In this document: positions 7,642 through 16,572 of the stretch, piece by piece
Numbering within the stretch: position 1 is the stretch's first letter
Layout: each line of letters opens with the position of its first letter
Assembly (NCBI GenBank): GCA_900753305.1
Contig: CAADYR010000009.1
Span: 1 to 39,507, forward strand
Direction: 5' to 3'
Source: Lachnospiraceae bacterium
Lineage (GTDB): Bacteria > Bacillota > Clostridia > Lachnospirales > Lachnospiraceae
Length of the DNA stretch: 39,507 bases
Notes under the pieces: generated by a model
The model's database searches: none
The model's input: only the letters and a program-made list of their open reading frames with translations
Told to the model about the DNA's origin: nothing
Program-made: the position numbers and the translations under genes

Positions 7642-9087
7642 TTATTGTTTCTTCCATGTTGCAGGATGGAAAAGAATCAACATTGGCAGGATCTCCAGTC
7701 TGCCAGCCAGCATGTTGAACATCAGAACATATTTGGAGAAAACTGAGAAATCTGCAAAATTTCCCGTTGGACCAACCATGTTCAGACCGGGACCAATATT
7801 ATTCAATGTAGCAGCAACCGCAGTAAAAGTAGTTGTAAAATCGAATCCATCCAGACTTATAAGCAGAATGGAAATAATGAATACAACACCATAAGTCATT
7901 AAGAACACATTGCAGGAACGAATAGTGGTATGTTCAATTCCTTTACCATCCAGTTTTGTGACACTGATCTGTCTGGGATGAATCTGCTGCATCAGCTCTT
8001 TACCTACCTGTTTTACATAGAGCAGAATACGGGATACTTTGATTCCACCTCCGGTAGAACCGGCACATGCACCAATGAACATCAGTCCCACCAGAATGAC
8101 CTTTGAAAAAGTAGGCCAGAGATTAAAATCAGTAGTTGCGTATCCGGTAGTAGTCATTACGGAAGCTACCTGAAAAGCAGACTGCTGCAGGTTGTGCCAA
8201 AATCCAGGATTACCGGACAGACTCAAATTTAAGGCAATTGCAATGGCAGCAGCACTGAAGAGCAGAAAGTATCCGCGAACTTCTTCCATACGTAGTGCAT
8301 CTTTGACCTTTTTGATCAGAATATAATAGTAGAAAGTGAAATTTACACCAAAAAGGAACATAAAGATTGTGATAATGACCTGCGAATATACAGAATAACT
8401 GGCTAAACTGTCATTTTTGATTCCGAAACCACCTGTGCCGGCAGTACCGAGGGTAAGACATAAAGCATCGAAAGGCTTCATGCTTCCGCAAAGCAGCAGG
8501 ATAAGTTCAATAATGGTCATTGCAAAATATATTGCATATAAAAGGAAAGCAGTCTGCTGAATTCTGGGAACCAGTTTGCCTACAGAAGGTCCCGGACTTT
8601 CTGCTTTCATCAGATTCATAGTGGAACCGCCTGACATGGGTAAGATTGCCAGAATAAATACCAGAACCCCCATACCGCCTATCCAATGGCTGAAGCTTCT
8701 CCAGAACAGGTTCGCATGAGAGAGTGCCTCTACATTTGGCAGAATACTTGAACCTGTAGTTGTGAAACCGGATATGATTTCAAATAATGCATCTGTAAAG
8801 CTTGGAATATCACTGGTAAAATAAAGCGGCATAGCGCCAATAAGACTCATTATGATCCAGCTCAGTGATACAGCAACGAAACCTTCCTTGGCGTAAAAGG
8901 TGGAACTTTTGGGTTTGGTCAGATACATAAGAAATCCGACAATAAAACATACAAAGGATACAATAAGATATGTCAATGCATCTCCCCATTCTTTGTATAG
9001 AATTCCGACCAGGCAGGAGGGGAGCAGCAGTACTCCCTGCAGCATGATGACACGGCTCAATATGGAATTGATCAATCGAAAATTCAT
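7642..9087 (-). CDS. trkH: TrkH-family potassium uptake channel subunit
   Basis: A 481-aa integral membrane protein of the TrkH/KtrB superfamily, the pore-forming subunit of K+ uptake. The four quasi-repeated selectivity-filter loops are visible as TTTGSS (109-114), GTGGFG (217-222), TTTGYAT (312-318) and NNIGPG (429-434). The loop GSTGGGIKVSR (343 onward) is also typical of TrkH. It starts 9 bp after trkA, with its GGAAGG ribosome site inside the trkA 3' end, so the two are co-transcribed and form one transporter. Length matches the family. Confidence 0.93.
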   Translation of the reverse strand: MNFRLINSILSRVIMLQGVLLLPSCLVGILYKEWGDALTYLIVSFVCFIVGFLMYLTKPKSSTFYAKEGFVAVSLSWIIMSLIGAMPLYFTSDIPSFTDALFEIISGFTTTGSSILPNVEALSHANLFWRSFSHWIGGMGVLVFILAILPMSGGSTMNLMKAESPGPSVGKLVPRIQQTAFLLYAIYFAMTIIELILLLCGSMKPFDALCLTLGTAGTGGFGIKNDSLASYSVYSQVIITIFMFLFGVNFTFYYYILIKKVKDALRMEEVRGYFLLFSAAAIAIALNLSLSGNPGFWHNLQQSAFQVASVMTTTGYATTDFNLWPTFSKVILVGLMFIGACAGSTGGGIKVSRILLYVKQVGKELMQQIHPRQISVTKLDGKGIEHTTIRSCNVFLMTYGVVFIISILLISLDGFDFTTTFTAVAATLNNIGPGLNMVGPTGNFADFSVFSKYVLMFNMLAGRLEILPMLILFHPATWKKQ

Positions 9088-9096
9088 ATAGGATGC

Positions 9097-10470
9097 CTAC
9101 CTTCCTGTATTTTTTAAGATATCCGAGATATCCCGCAGACCTTTGTGTGTAGTAACAACGATAACCGTATCATTTAATTCCAGTGTATCGCGACCGGATG
9201 GGGTAATGATGTTTTTATCTCTTACGATACAGCAAATCAGCAGATTGTCCTTTAAATTAAGGTCGATCAGAGGAATACCCGTGACAGAACTGTTCTCTGC
9301 GACATGGAATTCCAGTGCCTCTACTTTGTTATCCATCAGACGATAGAGAGCTTCTACGTTGCTGCCATAGGAATTGCTCAGGCTTCGGACATATTGCAGA
9401 ATATATTCTGCGGTTATGTGTTTCGGAGAGATGATGCTGCCTACGGACAGATCATCGATTACTTCATTTAATGCCAGACGATTGATCTTGGTAATTTTCT
9501 TACAACGTGGTGATAATTTATTGGCATATAAAGATAAGAAAACATTTTCCTCGTCCATATTGGTGAGAGAAACGAAAGCATCCGTATTGGCAAGTCCTTC
9601 TTCCTGCAAAATAGAATGATCAGTAGCATCTGCATAAATGATTGTAGCCTCAGGAAGTGCAACACTTAAAAAGTCACATCTGTCTTTATCTTTTTCAATG
9701 ATCTTAACATGTATGCCGGAGGACAACAGCAAAGTGGACAGGTAGTAGGAAATCGTTCCACCCCCTGCTATGATCACATCCTTGATTTCCTTTAAAGTAG
9801 AAAGCTTGGTTGCTTTATAGAAATCACGGATCTTCTCCTTAGGGATGATTACGGAGATGGTATCGCCTGCCTGCAGGATAGTATCACCATTGGGGATACT
9901 TACCTGATGATCATGGACAAGGATACAGATCAGAATCTCATGGTTAAAGTGTTTGGAGAATTCCTGCACAGCCATATTATGCAACGGAGAATTCTGGGAA
10001 ATTGCCACACGAAGCAGATCGATCCTTCCTTTGGCAAAAGTGTCGATCTCCATGGCATCAGGAACCTGGATAAGATGAGCGATTTCCTTGGCTGCTGCGA
10101 ATTCAGGATTAATAGCCATTGACATTCCCATACATTGTTTTAAATAGGAAATTTCCTTGGAATATTCAGGGTTACGAACACGCGCAATAGTCTGACAGTT
10201 GCTTGCTTTCTTAGCAATCAGGCAGCTTAACAGATTGATTTCGTCCTTGCCTGTTACGGCAATGAACAGATCGGCATCTTCTATGCCACATTCCTGCTGA
10301 GTCACGAAACTTGTGGAATTACCTACCAGACCCTGGATATCAAGAGCTGACAAGGTGGGTTGTAGGCGTTCAGGATCAATATCAATCATGGTAATATTGT
10401 GCCCCTCGTCATTTAACTGCTGTGCTAATGCTGAACCGACCTTACCGCAGCCGGCAATAATAATGTTCAT
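9097..10470 (-). CDS. trkA: Trk potassium uptake regulatory protein TrkA
   Basis: A 457-aa cytosolic NAD(H)/nucleotide-binding gating subunit for TrkH. It contains two RCK units in tandem. The first Rossmann motif is GCGKVG (7-12) with acidic strand end TMIDID. The second is GGGTIS (236-241) with KIIEKD. Each is followed by a TrkA-C (RCK-C) domain, around 145-215 and 370-450. Full-length two-domain TrkA is about 450-480 aa, so it is intact. A strong AAAGGAG site precedes the ATG. It is divergent from the MATE gene, with about 120 bp of A/T-rich DNA between them holding promoters in both directions. Confidence 0.94.
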   Translation of the reverse strand: MNIIIAGCGKVGSALAQQLNDEGHNITMIDIDPERLQPTLSALDIQGLVGNSTSFVTQQECGIEDADLFIAVTGKDEINLLSCLIAKKASNCQTIARVRNPEYSKEISYLKQCMGMSMAINPEFAAAKEIAHLIQVPDAMEIDTFAKGRIDLLRVAISQNSPLHNMAVQEFSKHFNHEILICILVHDHQVSIPNGDTILQAGDTISVIIPKEKIRDFYKATKLSTLKEIKDVIIAGGGTISYYLSTLLLSSGIHVKIIEKDKDRCDFLSVALPEATIIYADATDHSILQEEGLANTDAFVSLTNMDEENVFLSLYANKLSPRCKKITKINRLALNEVIDDLSVGSIISPKHITAEYILQYVRSLSNSYGSNVEALYRLMDNKVEALEFHVAENSSVTGIPLIDLNLKDNLLICCIVRDKNIITPSGRDTLELNDTVIVVTTHKGLRDISDILKNTGR

Positions 10471-10519
10471 TACTTATAACTCCTTTATAAAATATATTAT
10501 TATTTTTCTAAAACACAAT

Positions 10520-10548
10520 TTTACATTTTAACACATTTATTTTATACT
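10520..10548 (+). promoter_or_regulatory. Candidate promoter of the MATE exporter gene
   Basis: TTTACA (10520-10525), 17 bp, TATACT (10543-10548), in the A/T-rich region divergent to trkA. Confidence 0.55.
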
Positions 10549-10590
10549 GTATAGAAGAAAGATACAAGTTTAAAAAGAGGTATACATAGT

Positions 10591-11958
10591 ATGAAGTTGT
10601 ATGAGAAAGATAAGATAGACTGGAAGAACCTGCTCTTTGATAATAAGGTACTGTTTACTTTGTTACTGCCGATTGTGATCGAGCAGTTGCTTAACTCTTT
10701 TATGGGAATGGCAGATACGATGATGGTCAGTACAATAGGCAGCGAAGCCATTTCAGCGGTTTCGCTGGTGGATTCATTAAATAATCTGGTTATCCAGATA
10801 TTCTCAGCCATGGCAGCAGGTGCAGCCATTATCTGTTCACAATATCTGGGCAGCGGCAACAGACAGTCGGCTAATAAGGCAGCAAAGCAGGTTGTATTAA
10901 CTGTTACTGCGATTTCTCTGCTGCTGATGATTATTTGTCTGATCGGCAGAGAACATTTACTGTGGTTTATATTTGGAAGCGTTGAACAGGAGGTTATGAA
11001 TAATTCGTTGATTTATTTTCTGATCACGGTTATTTCATATCCGTTTCTTGCACTTTTTAATGCAGGTGCGGCATTTTACAGGGCGAGTGGAGATTCCAAA
11101 TTCCCAATGAAAGTATCTGTAATATCCAACTGTTTTAACATATTTGGCAATGCAATCTTTATTTATGTATGCAACTGGGGCGTTGGAGGTGCTGCGTTCT
11201 CGACACTGCTGTCAAGAATTTTTTGTACAGTAGTCATTTTCTGGTGTTTGAGAAAACCGAGGCAGGCCATTGTGGTGAATGAATATGCAAAGATCAGACC
11301 GGATATGCCGCTGATCTGGAAGATCATGGCAATTGGTATTCCGTCAGGCATTGAGAATGGAATGTTCCAATTTGGTAAGCTGGCAATACAGTCTACAGTA
11401 TCTACAATGGGAACAGCAGCGATTGCAGCCCAGGCAATGACCAACATTCTGGAGAATGTAAATGGAATTTTTGGTATTGGTGTAGGAATCGGATTAATGA
11501 CTGTGGTAGGACAGTGCATTGGTGCAGGGCGTATGGAAGAAGCCAAATATTATATAGTCAAGCTGACAGGAGTGGCAGAAATCGGTATTCTGGTATCCTG
11601 TCTGTTCGTACTGGCAATTACCAAACCGGTTACATGGATAGCCGGAATGGAACCGGTCAGTGCAGACATGTGTTTTGAAATGGTGCTTGCGATCACAATT
11701 GTTAAACCGTTGGTATGGACTTGTTCATTTATTATCGCATATGGACTCAGGGCAGCAGGAGATGTTCGTTTCTCAATGATCACGTCTACGGTTACTATGT
11801 GGTGTTGCAGGGTAGCACTGTGTATTTTTCTGGTAAAAACATTTCAGTTTGGACCGATGGCAGTCTGGATTGGTATGTTTGCAGACTGGACGATTCGTTC
11901 TGTAATATTTATTACCCGTTTCAGAAGTGGCAAGTGGCAGAAGAACAGGGTAATCTGA
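10591..11958 (+). CDS. MATE family efflux transporter
   Basis: A 455-aa polytopic protein with about 12 hydrophobic segments in two halves, the MATE multidrug and toxin exporter fold. The first half opens with LLPIVIEQLLNSFMGMADTMMVS, the typical MATE N-terminal signature, and later shows QYLGSGN. The second half has GIPSGIENGMFQFGK and VGQCIGAGR, the internal repeat of the same features. Such proteins exchange Na+ or H+ for organic cations or metabolites; the cargo is not predictable. It ends 16 bp before the next promoter with no clear terminator, so read-through into the capA-like gene is possible. Confidence 0.93.
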   Translation: MKLYEKDKIDWKNLLFDNKVLFTLLLPIVIEQLLNSFMGMADTMMVSTIGSEAISAVSLVDSLNNLVIQIFSAMAAGAAIICSQYLGSGNRQSANKAAKQVVLTVTAISLLLMIICLIGREHLLWFIFGSVEQEVMNNSLIYFLITVISYPFLALFNAGAAFYRASGDSKFPMKVSVISNCFNIFGNAIFIYVCNWGVGGAAFSTLLSRIFCTVVIFWCLRKPRQAIVVNEYAKIRPDMPLIWKIMAIGIPSGIENGMFQFGKLAIQSTVSTMGTAAIAAQAMTNILENVNGIFGIGVGIGLMTVVGQCIGAGRMEEAKYYIVKLTGVAEIGILVSCLFVLAITKPVTWIAGMEPVSADMCFEMVLAITIVKPLVWTCSFIIAYGLRAAGDVRFSMITSTVTMWCCRVALCIFLVKTFQFGPMAVWIGMFADWTIRSVIFITRFRSGKWQKNRVI

Positions 11959-11974
11959 CATGGCTATGAGACCC

Positions 11975-12003
11975 TTGAAAATAGCAGTACATGTCTATAT
12001 AAT
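11975..12003 (+). promoter_or_regulatory. Candidate promoter driving the capA-like/kinase/cobalamin block
   Basis: TTGAAA (11975-11980), exactly 17 bp, and TATAAT (11998-12003). Transcription would start near 12010, only about 20 nt before the GTG start at 12030, leaving no room for a riboswitch. A 6-bp inverted repeat GACATG (11957-11962) / CATGTC (11990-11995) flanks the -35; I give it little weight. Confidence 0.75.
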
Positions 12004-12029
12004 AGGGGAATATAAGGGGGAAGACAAAG

Positions 12030-13262
12030 GTGAGAAAACAAAAATTCGGGATATTATTCGCGGCATGTGTCTTGTCACAGACAGTTATATTTACCGGTTG
12101 CGGTAAGATTGCAGAGGCAGACCATATAGAAATGACTACTGTGGCGGTAGAGGAACCGGCAATGTCGCAGTCGCCACAAGTGCAAACAGAAGAAAACGAA
12201 ACAGAAGAAATACAGGAAGAAACACCTGCCCAGGCAGAACTTGTTATGGTAGGTGATGTGCTTTTACATGAGAAAGTCAGTAAGAGTGGACGAATGGATG
12301 ATGGTACATATCAATATGATCACTTATTTGCAAATGTAAAAGATGAGATAGAGGCAGCGGATATAGCCATTGTGAATCAGGAAGTCATTCTGGGCGGCAG
12401 AGAATTGGGGTTATCAGGATACCCGAGTTTCAATGGTGCATATGAGGTAGGGGACAGTCTGGTAAATGCGGGATTTGACGTGATCCTTCATGCAACCAAT
12501 CATGCGTTGGATAAGGGAAAAAAAGGACTGCTTAACTGTATACATTTCTGGCAGGAGCATTATCCGCAGATTGCAGTTCTTGGTATCCATGAGACACAGG
12601 AAGCGGCAGATGATATCTATATAACACAGGTGAACGGCATCAGAATTGCAATATTGAACTATACATACGGTACGAATGGAATCGCATTGCCAAAGGATAT
12701 GCCCTATGCAGTTGATTTATGGAATGAAGATAATATCAGAAGAGATATGGAATTGGCCAGACAGGAAGCTGATTTTATTGTTGTTTGTCCTCATTGGGGA
12801 ACAGAATATAAATTGCAGGAAACGGCAGATCAGCAGGCAAAAGCACAGTTTCTTGCAGATTTGGGTGCAGACCTGATCATAGGTACGCATCCACATGTCA
12901 TAGAACCGGTAAAATGGATCACAGGAGAATCCGGCAACGAGACACTGGTATATTATTCTCTGGGCAACTTTATTAATGCGACCAGCGGAACAGGCGCCGG
13001 AACGGCTGCCCGCATGGTGGGAGCAATGGCACAGGTTACAGTCACCATGGATGACACGGATGCATATATCAGCAGCTATGCAGTAGAACCTCTGGTTACA
13101 CATAATGTATCAGGTCAGGGGCAGATCACCACTTACCGGTTACGGGATTATACAGAAGAGTTAGCAGACACTAACGAGATGCGCAGACAGGATACTTCCT
13201 TTTCACTTTCTTATTGTCAGTCATTATGCAGGGAAGTGTTTGGGGATTTGTATCAGCCATAG
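12030..13262 (+). CDS. CapA-like metallophosphatase-fold lipoprotein
   Basis: A 410-aa exported lipoprotein: the N-terminal hydrophobic stretch ends in the lipobox FTGC, followed by an acidic Thr/Glu-rich linker. From about residue 68 it carries the CapA/PgsA (PGA_cap) domain related to metallophosphoesterases, with motifs GDVLLH, NQE, ATNHALDKG, CPHWGTEY and GTHPHVIEP. These contain the Asp, Asn and His residues expected for metal binding. CapA proteins take part in poly-gamma-glutamate production, but orphan copies without capB/capC, as here, have unknown roles. The GTG start has AGGGGG upstream. It is the first gene after the strong promoter and precedes the hybrid kinase by 41 bp, so it may be co-expressed with the cobalamin genes. 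Confidence 0.88.
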   Translation: MRKQKFGILFAACVLSQTVIFTGCGKIAEADHIEMTTVAVEEPAMSQSPQVQTEENETEEIQEETPAQAELVMVGDVLLHEKVSKSGRMDDGTYQYDHLFANVKDEIEAADIAIVNQEVILGGRELGLSGYPSFNGAYEVGDSLVNAGFDVILHATNHALDKGKKGLLNCIHFWQEHYPQIAVLGIHETQEAADDIYITQVNGIRIAILNYTYGTNGIALPKDMPYAVDLWNEDNIRRDMELARQEADFIVVCPHWGTEYKLQETADQQAKAQFLADLGADLIIGTHPHVIEPVKWITGESGNETLVYYSLGNFINATSGTGAGTAARMVGAMAQVTVTMDDTDAYISSYAVEPLVTHNVSGQGQITTYRLRDYTEELADTNEMRRQDTSFSLSYCQSLCREVFGDLYQP

Positions 13263-13303
13263 ACAGACATACCATATTTTACGGAATTAAGGGGATACAC
13301 AAT

Positions 13304-14494
13304 ATGAGTGCATCATTAGAACATGCAACGAACGGATTAGAAGAGATACAACTGGATATGCTTGCCAACATCAGTCATGGAGTAAGAACACCTCTCCATA
13401 CCATTATGGGAATGACAGATCTGGCACTGGCAGAAGTGAATGATTCTGAAGCAGTAACAAATTATCTGCATAAAATTAAGAATGCAGGAGAAATATTGAC
13501 AGGTCAGCTTAATGATCTGTTGGAACTGACCAGACTGCAAAAAAATGAAATTGAGGTTAAACAGGAGATATGTACATATGAATCAATAGCCAGGATGGCG
13601 GGGTCTTTGTTAAAACTTTACACGGAAGACCGAAAATTAGAAACGGAGATTCATGTGGAAGATATGACCAGAGCTTCCTTTTTTGAAGATACTGTGAAAT
13701 TAGAGCAGATTCTGGCAAATGTAATTTCAAATGCGGCGAAATATACACCGGATGGTGGCAAGATCACAGTAACGGCAGAAACATTAACAGTGTCTGAGGA
13801 CAGAATAAGAAACCGATATACAGTTACGGATAATGGAATCGGCATGAGCGAGACGTTTCAAGATAAACTGTTTGTCCCTTTTATGAAAGAAGACAATGCA
13901 TTCAATATGAATATGAGTGGAGCCGGACTGGGACTTTATATGGTAAAACAGCTTGTAGAACTGATGCATGGATCGGTGAATATCGATTCACATACCGGAA
14001 AAGGAACGAAAGTGGTGATAGAACTTGTGGGTTCCGTATGCAAAGGAGAAGATAAAACAACAATTGTTCAGACAGATGAGGATATCAGTATATTAGAGGG
14101 AAAACGAATCCTTTTGTGTGAAGATAATGAATTGAATGCGGAAATGACGAAAGATTTGCTGGAAAATGCGGGAATGCTGGTTGATCTGGCTGCCAATGGA
14201 CAGGAAGCAGTAGACAGGATACAGGGTACACCACCTTATTATTATGATGCTGTTCTGATGGATATCAGAATGCCTGTTATGAATGGTCTGGAAGCCACAG
14301 ACAGGATTCGCAGAATGGACAGAGAGGATACCTATATGATTCCTGTTGTGGCACTTACTGCCAGTGCATATGAAATGGATCATAAGAAGGCACTTGCAGC
14401 AGGCATGGATGCTTTCCTGGGAAAGCCATTTGACATTCAGACGCTATTACAGCAATTGGCAGGTTTTTGGCATGTATACAAGGAGCAGTTATGA
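13304..14494 (+). CDS. Soluble hybrid histidine kinase (HisKA-HATPase-receiver) without a sensor domain
   Basis: I choose ATG 13304 (396 aa), which has AAGGGG 9 nt upstream, over a TTG 90 nt earlier inside the previous gene. The HisKA domain begins almost at once: the phospho-accepting H25 lies in NISHGVRTPLH, where Gly replaces the usual acidic residue after the His. The HATPase domain follows, with the N box LANVISNAAKYTP, G1 DNGIGMS (176-182) and G2 GAGLGL. A receiver domain starts near residue 267, with acidic pair ED, phospho-acceptor D320 in VLMDIRMP, the Thr in ALTAS and K in GKPFD. No transmembrane, PAS, GAF or output domain is present, so the input must come from a partner. Its stop overlaps the cbiB start (ATGA), indicating translational coupling to cobalamin synthesis. 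Confidence 0.88.
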   Translation: MSASLEHATNGLEEIQLDMLANISHGVRTPLHTIMGMTDLALAEVNDSEAVTNYLHKIKNAGEILTGQLNDLLELTRLQKNEIEVKQEICTYESIARMAGSLLKLYTEDRKLETEIHVEDMTRASFFEDTVKLEQILANVISNAAKYTPDGGKITVTAETLTVSEDRIRNRYTVTDNGIGMSETFQDKLFVPFMKEDNAFNMNMSGAGLGLYMVKQLVELMHGSVNIDSHTGKGTKVVIELVGSVCKGEDKTTIVQTDEDISILEGKRILLCEDNELNAEMTKDLLENAGMLVDLAANGQEAVDRIQGTPPYYYDAVLMDIRMPVMNGLEATDRIRRMDREDTYMIPVVALTASAYEMDHKKALAAGMDAFLGKPFDIQTLLQQLAGFWHVYKEQL

Positions 14495-15474
14495 ACATCA
14501 GATATTCATTATATGCATTAATAGGGGGATTCCTGTTGGATCTTGTATTAGGGGATCCGCACACACCATATCATCCGGCATGTATAATAGGAAAGTATAT
14601 CAGCGGATATGAAAAGCTGCTGCGAAAACACCTGTTAAAAGACAATGCAGGTGAAAAATTACAGAAAAGAGCGGGAATCTATCTGGTTGTGCTGGTGCTG
14701 ATCACAGCAACACTTATTCCTGCGTTGTTGTTAATGGCAGCATATTGGATGCATCCGTATGTCGGTCTTGGGGCAGAGATGATCATGTGTTATGCCGTAC
14801 TTGCAGCACGTTCATTACAGACAGAAAGTATGAAAGTATATGATGCATTACAGACAGATGGCTTAGAAGCAGGACGGAAAGCAGTATCCATGATCGTAGG
14901 ACGTGATACACAAAATCTCGATGAAAAGGGTGTGACTAAAGCTGCGGTAGAAACCATTGCAGAGAATTTTTCAGATGGGGTAGTGGCACCGATGTTCTAT
15001 ATGATATTAGGTGGAACTGTAGCAGGCTATTTTTACAAGGCAATAAATACAATGGATTCCATGGTAGGGTATAAAAACGAGAAATACCTGTATTTTGGAA
15101 GAGCAGCAGCACATCTGGATGATATTGTAAATTATATTCCGGCCAGAATTTCGGCACTTGTTATGATTGGAGCGTCTTTTCTGATGAAACTGGATGGACC
15201 AAATGCATGGAAAATATTTATCAGAGACAGGCATAATCACGCAAGTCCCAACTCTGCACAGACAGAAGCTGTAGCAGCAGGGGCACTGGATGTAATGCTG
15301 GCGGGGGATGCTTATTATTTCGGACAACTATACCATAAGAAGACAATAGGTGATGATATCAGACCAATAGAAGTAAATGACATTCGTGTCATGAATAGAC
15401 TTATGTATGCATCCGCTTGGATAACGCTGGTGCTTATGAGCGTAGTTAAATGGATAGTCCTTACAGTAGTATGA
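14491..15474 (+). CDS. cbiB: Adenosylcobinamide-phosphate synthase CbiB
   Basis: A 327-aa membrane protein that joins adenosylcobyric acid with (R)-1-amino-2-propanol phosphate to give adenosylcobinamide phosphate. CbiB features are the opening DLVLGDPHTPYHP, the central AAVETIAENFSDGVVAPMFY, NTMDSMVGYKNEKYLYFG and the RDRHNHASPNS stretch, with about five hydrophobic segments. ATG 14491 follows AAGGAG by 5 nt and overlaps the stop of the hybrid kinase; an in-frame TTG upstream has no ribosome site. Its substrate amine phosphate is supplied by the next gene. Confidence 0.95.
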   Translation: MNIRYSLYALIGGFLLDLVLGDPHTPYHPACIIGKYISGYEKLLRKHLLKDNAGEKLQKRAGIYLVVLVLITATLIPALLLMAAYWMHPYVGLGAEMIMCYAVLAARSLQTESMKVYDALQTDGLEAGRKAVSMIVGRDTQNLDEKGVTKAAVETIAENFSDGVVAPMFYMILGGTVAGYFYKAINTMDSMVGYKNEKYLYFGRAAAHLDDIVNYIPARISALVMIGASFLMKLDGPNAWKIFIRDRHNHASPNSAQTEAVAAGALDVMLAGDAYYFGQLYHKKTIGDDIRPIEVNDIRVMNRLMYASAWITLVLMSVVKWIVLTVV

Positions 15475-15490
15475 AAGGCATGGTGATCAA
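15473..15490 (+). repeat. Repeated translation-start element, copy 1 (before cobD)
   Basis: GAAAGGCATGGTGATCA, with one more A before the ATG at 15491. The same 17-bp block recurs before cbiC (18100-18116) and, with one change, before cbiET (21526-21542). A shorter match, GAAAGGCATGG, precedes cbiP. It contains the ribosome site AAAGG at a rather long 12-nt spacing. Confidence 0.7.
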
Positions 15491-16570
15491 ATGAACAGGC
15501 ATGGAGGAGATGTATACCGGTATCCGAATGTTCTGGATTTTTCAGCGAATATTAATTACATGGGAATGCCACAGCCTGTTAAGGCAGCAGCAATGAGAGG
15601 AATTGAAGAAGCAATCCATTATCCACAGCCGGATAACCGGGAACTGATATGTGCAATCTCAGATAAATATAAGCTGCCCGGAGAATATATTGTATGTGGA
15701 AACGGAGCGGTAGAGCTGATTTATTTGCTGATCGCGGCCTTGGCACCTGCGAGAGCACTGGTTATGGCACCGACTTTTTCAGAATATGAGCAGGCTCTGG
15801 AGGGGTATGGCTGTGAAGTACTTCGCTATCTGTTGCACGCAGATCAGGATTTTGAGCCTGATGAAGGCTTTATAAAAGAGATAGAGCCTTCTATTGATAT
15901 GGTATTTCTATGCAATCCCAATAACCCGACAGGAGGACTTGTATCAATTGATTATATCCGCAAGGTATTAAAAAGATGCGAGTCTGTAGAAGCGGTTCTT
16001 GTTATAGATGAAAGTTTTCTGGAATTTGTACCGGAATATGAAAGTTCCAGAGGATTGTTGGAGGAATCAGATCATCTGTTTATCCTGCAGTCATTTACCA
16101 AAATGTATGCGATGCCCGGATTGCGTCTGGGGTGTGCGTTTTGCAGTAATCAGAAATTGATGGAAGCACTCAGAGCACGTATACAGCCATGGAATATATC
16201 ATTACCTGCACAATATGCAGGAATTGCTGCATTACAGGAAACAAAATATGTGGAAAATACACAGCATGCATTGATGGTGGAGAGAGAATATTTAATGGAA
16301 CAATTACGTCTGATCGGTCTGGAAACATCGATTCTGATGACAGTATATGACGGAGCCGCCAATTTCCTTTTATTCCAGTCTGTACCGGAATTATGGAAAC
16401 TCTGTATGGATGAAGGCGTGATGTTGCGGGATTGCAGCAACTTTGCCGGTTTAGGTGCAGGCTGGTATAGAACAGCAGTCAGAAGCAGACGGGAGAACAC
16501 TCAACTGGTAGAAGCAATCAGAAGAGCATGTATGAAACTGCGATCTGAGATAGAGAAAGGCATGGAATAA
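15491..16570 (+). CDS. cobD: Threonine-phosphate decarboxylase-like PLP enzyme (CobD)
   Basis: A 359-aa fold-type I PLP enzyme of the HisC-like group. The start MNRHGGDVYRYP...LDFSANINYMG matches L-threonine-O-3-phosphate decarboxylases, which make the aminopropanol phosphate used by CbiB. The cofactor-binding CNPNNPTGG is at 141-149, DES at 173-175, the Schiff-base lysine K204 in SFTKMYAMPGLRLG, and the C-terminal substrate-binding Arg in YRTAVRSR. The position between cbiB and cbiP supports this over a histidinol-phosphate aminotransferase, though sequence alone does not prove decarboxylation. It starts 16 bp after cbiB, behind a repeated translation-start element. Confidence 0.9.
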   Translation: MNRHGGDVYRYPNVLDFSANINYMGMPQPVKAAAMRGIEEAIHYPQPDNRELICAISDKYKLPGEYIVCGNGAVELIYLLIAALAPARALVMAPTFSEYEQALEGYGCEVLRYLLHADQDFEPDEGFIKEIEPSIDMVFLCNPNNPTGGLVSIDYIRKVLKRCESVEAVLVIDESFLEFVPEYESSRGLLEESDHLFILQSFTKMYAMPGLRLGCAFCSNQKLMEALRARIQPWNISLPAQYAGIAALQETKYVENTQHALMVEREYLMEQLRLIGLETSILMTVYDGAANFLLFQSVPELWKLCMDEGVMLRDCSNFAGLGAGWYRTAVRSRRENTQLVEAIRRACMKLRSEIEKGME

Positions 16571-16572
16571 AA

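Noticed and set aside
11957..11995. GACATG/CATGTC inverted repeat around the -35 of the capA-like promoter as an operator
   Set aside because: Only 6 bp with a 27-nt spacer, expected by chance in a region of this size.
13214..13303. Upstream TTG extension of the hybrid kinase
   Set aside because: It lies inside the end of the capA-like gene and lacks a ribosome site; ATG 13304 has AAGGGG at a good distance.
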